A stretch of 55,193 nt of DNA, taken from positions 1 to 55,193 of the forward strand of contig JADIIU010000086.1 of the NCBI GenBank assembly GCA_027603945.1, read 5' to 3'. This document shows, piece after piece, positions 51,940 through 55,193 of this stretch. The stretch is from Terramyces sp. JEL0728. Its lineage: Eukaryota > Chytridiomycota > Chytridiomycetes > Rhizophydiales > Terramycetaceae. Position 1 is the stretch's first letter. Each line of letters opens with the position of its first letter. The position numbers and the translations under genes were made by a program. Under the pieces are notes generated by a model. It did not search any database and was not told the origin of the DNA. It was given only the letters and a program-made list of their open reading frames with translations.

Positions 51940-52445
51940 TTCGCGATTTGTAAAAGTTGAAAATAATTGAGGTTTAGTTATTCCGAATTGAAAACAGGCG
52001 TGGTTTAGTTATTCCGAATTGAAAACAAGCGTGGTTTAGTCTAGTCCAAATGATCATATATCCGACCAGTTATTAAGAACTTTTACTTATGGATCAAGTC
52101 CCTTGGTAAATTACAGCAATGCTCAGATCAAGTGTAAGAAATCATTGTCCTCCATTATTAAACGTGGCCTCTCCTCTCAAAGATCATCACTGCATTTCTA
52201 CTAATCCTGGATTAATCAAACTCAGTGTATGCTGCAACACGGCCAGTACGCACTGGATTTGATAAAATCAGAGTGGTGAGAACTGGTGCTTAATAAACTA
52301 TCTCCTATACTAACGGCATTTGCAACGAAATCCTGCAGTCAAGCTCTTTTTCATGATTTTTTGCTTCCAAAAATATTAATGCAGCCCTAGCCCTAAGCCA
52401 TTCTAAACTTTTTTTTTCTCCGAAATTCCTTACTTTTTTGAACAG
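51940..52445. other. divergent promoter region VMA10 copy 2 / RPL3
   Basis: About 500 bp. It contains a 31-bp direct repeat and, at about 52380-52400, AGCCCTAGCCCTAAGCC, which resembles the CCCTAA-type box common in fungal ribosomal protein promoters. A pyrimidine-rich tract (tttttttttctccg) lies just before the RPL3 ATG. Confidence 0.5.
51970..52037. repeat. direct repeat GGTTTAGTTATTCCGAATTG..., about 31 bp, two full units plus a partial
   Basis: The unit GGTTTAGTTATTCCGAATTG plus AAAACA(G/A)GCGT occurs twice in tandem with a third partial GGTTTAGT. It starts right at the outer edge of duplication unit 2, so it flanks the breakpoint in the ancestral arrangement. Confidence 0.85.
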
Positions 52446-53612
52446 ATGTCTCACTGCAAGTTCGAACAACCACGTCATGGTTCCTTGGGTTTCTTGCCAC
52501 GTAAACGTGCCCGCAGATATAGAGGAAAGGTAAAGTCTTTCCCAAAGGATGATGCTAAAAAGCCAGTTCACTTGACTGCATTCATGGGGTACAAGGCAGG
52601 TATGACCCACATTGTTCGTGATTTGGAAAGACCTGGTGCCAAGATGCACAAGAAGGAAATTGTCGAAGCTGTCACCATCATTGAAACTCCTCCAATCGTT
52701 GTTGTCGGTGTTGTAGGTTACGTCGAAACCCCAAGAGGATTGCGCTCCCTTGCTACCGTCTGGGCTGAACACTTGTCTGAAGATATTATCAGAAGATTCT
52801 ACAAGAACTTTTACAGAAGCAAGAAGAAGGCATTCACCAAGTACGTCAAGAAATACCAGGACGGTGGAAAAGCTATTGACCAGCAATTGGAAAGAATTGT
52901 CAAGTACTGCCAAGTTGTCCGTGTTATCACTCACACCCAGGTCCGCAAGTTGAACATTGCCGGACAAAAGAAGGCTCACGTTATGGAAATCCAACTTAAC
53001 GGTGGATCTGTTGCCGACAAGGTCCAATGGGCAAAGGAACACTTTGAAAAGGAAGTCTCTGTCACTTCCCTTTTCGAACAAGACGAAATGATTGACGTTA
53101 TTGGTGTTACCAAGGGTCACGGTTACACTGGTGTTACTGCTCGTTGGGGCACCAAGAAGCTTCCAAGAAAGACTCACAGAGGTTTGCGTAAGGTTGCTTG
53201 TATTGGTTCATGGCATCCATCTAGAGTAAAGTACTCTATCCCACGTGCTGGTCAAGATGGTTATCACCACCGTACCGAAATGAACAAGAAGATCTACAGA
53301 ATCGGCAAGGCCGACGACAAAGCTTCTGGTTCCACCGAATTCGACTTGACCGAAAAGAACATTACCCCAATGGGTGGTTTCCCACACTATGGTGAAATCA
53401 ACCACGACTGGGTTATGATCAAGGGATCCTGCCCTGGTGTTCGCAAGCGTGCTTTGACTTTGAGAAAGTCCTTGTTGGTCCACACCAAGAGATCTGCTCT
53501 TGAACAAGTTTCTCTTAAATTCATTGATACTTCATCTAAATTCGGACATGGTCGCTTCCAATCTTCTGCTGAAAAGGCTTCTTTCTATGGTGCTTTGAAG
53601 AAGGACTTGTAA
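52446..53612 (+). CDS. RPL3: 60S ribosomal protein L3 (uL3)
   Basis: 388 aa, intronless, one residue from the usual eukaryotic length. The start [20 protein letters not shown] aligns with the family (normally MSHRKFE; Cys replaces Arg). Further blocks are [87 protein letters not shown] and [15 protein letters not shown]. It is a core large-subunit protein near the peptidyl transferase centre. Codon use is visibly more biased (AAG, AAC, GTT/GTC, ACC) than in neighbours, as expected for high expression. AATAAA is about 14 nt past the stop. Confidence 0.97.
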   Translation: MSHCKFEQPRHGSLGFLPRKRARRYRGKVKSFPKDDAKKPVHLTAFMGYKAGMTHIVRDLERPGAKMHKKEIVEAVTIIETPPIVVVGVVGYVETPRGLRSLATVWAEHLSEDIIRRFYKNFYRSKKKAFTKYVKKYQDGGKAIDQQLERIVKYCQVVRVITHTQVRKLNIAGQKKAHVMEIQLNGGSVADKVQWAKEHFEKEVSVTSLFEQDEMIDVIGVTKGHGYTGVTARWGTKKLPRKTHRGLRKVACIGSWHPSRVKYSIPRAGQDGYHHRTEMNKKIYRIGKADDKASGSTEFDLTEKNITPMGGFPHYGEINHDWVMIKGSCPGVRKRALTLRKSLLVHTKRSALEQVSLKFIDTSSKFGHGRFQSSAEKASFYGALKKDL

Positions 53613-54352
53613 GCTTATTGCTTGAATAAAGTGCATTTTATGTCATTTGTAGAACTAGATTAGTGTTTGAGGTATGCCAACGATAGTGTTATCTAATTAA
53701 TGAGGCTGTATCAAAAGACGGCCTTTGGATGCGCCGGATCATGGCGTCTGGCCCAGCAACTTGGAGTATTTTCAAAGTCTTGTTGAGCTTTGAGCTTTAG
53801 TAGCAGAGACCAAGGGGTTAATCATAGGGTCAGTGTTAGCATATTCATCCTTTACTCTGGCAATTGCATCTACTTGTCGCAAATTGTTCACTGACAAGTA
53901 ACCATTTGTAATCACAAAGGTTTTGACGGCTGGTCTGTGCGCAGAATAAATGAAGGCTGTGCGCTCATTACAGAAAACCCCATGCTTTTGGAAAAACAAG
54001 GAAAATCCAAGCGGGAATAATGGAAATATCTAGAATTTAAGCAATGCTTGAAATACAACTTGAACGAATTGACGATTGTTTTTCTCCCGAATTTTTTTTC
54101 TCGATTTTCATTTGCTGTGCATGCCGCGAATTTCCGAATTGGGGGTGATAAATATCTCTTAATAATAGTTGAACGAAAAAGACAATTACGAATCCTAGAA
54201 TATCCGAAAATAAACCCCAATCTCCAATTATTTCCAGGTACTTTTTCTTCAATCTCGTCGCAAGGTCAATTATCTGAGCGCAATCCAAGGCCAGGACCCC
54301 CGAATTTATCGTGGTTTCCTTTTAAAACACCAGCTAAATATCACAAATCATA
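53613..54352. other. intergenic region RPL3 / lectin with unresolved minus-strand open frames
   Basis: About 740 bp. Minus-strand frames overlap here. The most coding-like is 53772-53966 (TFVITNGYLSVNNLRQVDA, KDEYANTDPMINPLVSATKA), ending TGA with no upstream ATG in frame. A 20-nt GT...AG interval, gtacctggaaataattggag (54238-54219), could join two other frames. I could not assemble a convincing gene. Confidence 0.35.
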
Positions 54353-55193
54353 ATGCTGTCCTTGTTGGTATCTCTGGTTGCAAGCCAAAGCTTAAACTAC
54401 AAAGCTACGCTAGCGATCAGCCAGAATCTGTACAGCGATTGCTCGTCATGGGGATGCTCGCTAACGTCACCAACAAACAAATACTTTGCAATGATGCAAC
54501 ATGATTGTCAATTTGCTGTTTATACCTCAGGAACAAATGCCCAGGTATTCAAAGCGCCAACTTATCTTGGTAATGGACACCAATGCTTTTTGGCTCCCCA
54601 ATCAAATGGGCAGTTGATTGTTTACCAGAATGCAACTGGGACTCCTGCAGTGGTTTATGCATTCAACAAGGCACCAGCAAACCCAGCTGCATCATATTCT
54701 TTAAACATGCAGGATGATGGAAATTTAGTCTGGAGCGATAATAACGGCCTCGTCGTATGGTCCATCAATCCAGTTACACCGTTATTCACCATCACCAATC
54801 CATCAACGATATACAACGCTGTAATGAATGGTGGAAGCACCTTAAACAGCGATTGTAACTCATTTGGATGTGCGATTTCTTCGCCAAACGGCGACTATTT
54901 GGCAGTGATGCAGCACGACTGTCTTTTCGCCATCTACACTTCAGATATCAAGACTCAGCTGTACAAGACCAACACTTACCAAGGCGGAACTCCAAAGTGT
55001 TTCTTGGCTGGTGAAACCAACGGACAATTGGTGGTATTTAAAACCTTGAATGGCGTAAATACCAAATTACAAGTGCTGAATCCAAATACTGTTGCCAAGT
55101 CTGATAATTATACTCTGACTCTTGTTGATAGCGGTAATCTGATTTGGGCTGATAGTAAAGGTAATGTCGTTTGGTCGGCTTTACCAATTCTAG
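54353..55193 (+). CDS. secreted double bulb-type (B-)lectin protein, 3' end outside window
   Basis: Open from the ATG at 54353 to the edge (280 codons, no stop), so it is partial. Signal peptide MLSLLVSLVASQS. Two tandem domains of about 130 aa each repeat the same plan: SDC..(W/F)GC, MMQHDCQFAVYTSG / VMQHDCLFAIYTSD, a Cys pair (HQCFLA / PKCFLA), NGQLIVYQ / NGQLVVFK, and the bulb-lectin strands DDGNLVWSDNNGLVVWS / DSGNLIWADSKGNVVWS. The mannose site QxDxNxVxY is altered (MQDDGNLVW), so sugar specificity is uncertain. The four Cys per domain suggest secreted, disulphide-stabilised lectin modules. Confidence 0.85.
   Translation, partial: MLSLLVSLVASQSLNYKATLAISQNLYSDCSSWGCSLTSPTNKYFAMMQHDCQFAVYTSGTNAQVFKAPTYLGNGHQCFLAPQSNGQLIVYQNATGTPAVVYAFNKAPANPAASYSLNMQDDGNLVWSDNNGLVVWSINPVTPLFTITNPSTIYNAVMNGGSTLNSDCNSFGCAISSPNGDYLAVMQHDCLFAIYTSDIKTQLYKTNTYQGGTPKCFLAGETNGQLVVFKTLNGVNTKLQVLNPNTVAKSDNYTLTLVDSGNLIWADSKGNVVWSALPIL

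Larger units (their letters stand above)
45070..51969. repeat. 6.9-kb tandem duplication, unit 2
   Basis: Direct copy of 38178-45069, starting at the chimeric junction AAAATAATT/AGAACCAGC and ending at AAAATAATT before unique sequence (GAGGTTTAG). Coding differences are few: the receptor copies differ at about a dozen residues in 1303, METTL15 at three in 357. A 10-bp insertion lies between METTL15 and VMA10 in this unit. Confidence 0.97.

Noticed and set aside
52305..53177. 290-codon minus-strand open frame
   Set aside because: Antisense shadow of RPL3 created by its strong codon bias; no family features.
1..55193. CRISPR array, transposon, rRNA or tRNA genes
   Set aside because: No interspaced identical repeats with unique spacers, no transposase or reverse transcriptase motifs, and no tRNA B-box/cloverleaf or conserved rRNA/snRNA core noticed by eye. 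Short tRNA genes could still be missed without a scan.
191..55193. Ciliate-type genetic code suggested by tiny introns
   Set aside because: TAA, TAG and TGA all terminate well-aligned proteins here (for example RPL3 with TAA, METTL15 with TGA), and no in-frame reassigned stop is needed once introns are removed.

Overview
The window is nuclear DNA of a gene-dense, AT-rich eukaryote, most likely a zoosporic (chytrid-type) fungus. The evidence is a fungal-type ribosomal protein L3, WDR3/Utp12, an Atp23 protease, a family-3 (class C) 7TM receptor with a LamG ectodomain, several other 7TM proteins and large Sel1-repeat proteins. A mitochondrial METTL15/RsmH-type gene also argues against a derived yeast. 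TAA, TAG and TGA all act as stops. The exact taxon cannot be named from sequence alone. About 32 protein genes (counting duplicates) fill 55 kb.

The most striking property is genome-wide in this window. Every intron I could infer from reading-frame continuity and family alignment is 19-23 nt long, has GT...AG ends, and usually carries a TTAAT/CTAAC-like branch motif 4-8 nt before the AG. The single exception is a 39-nt intron in VMA10 that reads as a 20-nt and a 19-nt intron placed head to tail with no exon between them. Genes also end abruptly: in most, the TAA stop overlaps or abuts an AATAAA hexamer.

Layout. (1) 0-8.4 kb, minus strand: two related PAN/apple-like, type I membrane, Cys-rich proteins and a SCAI homologue. 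(2) 9.7-11.8 kb: four tandem MGST3-like MAPEG genes, then a 7TM gene. (3) 13.2-20.3 kb: secreted type-B carboxylesterase, ATP23, F-box-like/ankyrin-type protein, SDR and WDR3. WDR3 converges within 16 bp on a second SCAI gene (20.3-22.2 kb). (4) 22.9-26.8 kb: 7TM gene, MLKL/HeLo-like helical bundle fused to Sel1 repeats, and mitochondrial medium-chain acyl-CoA dehydrogenase. (5) 27.1-36.8 kb: four Sel1-repeat proteins (915, 846, 717 and 165 aa) with a GNAT acetyltransferase between the last two. (6) 37.1-52 kb: a type I membrane protein, then a 6.9-kb direct tandem duplication carrying a globin-like/tail-anchored gene, a small membrane protein, the LamG class C receptor, METTL15 and VMA10. The second copy of the globin-like gene lost its start at the duplication junction. 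(7) 52.4 kb to the end: RPL3 and a secreted double bulb-lectin gene that runs off the right edge.

Functionally the window mixes housekeeping genes (RPL3, WDR3, ATP23, ACADM, VMA10, METTL15) with expanded surface and signalling families (PAN, LamG-GPCR, 7TM, lectin, Sel1, MLKL-like). Gene models below include the micro-introns; all functions are inferred from sequence patterns without database searches.
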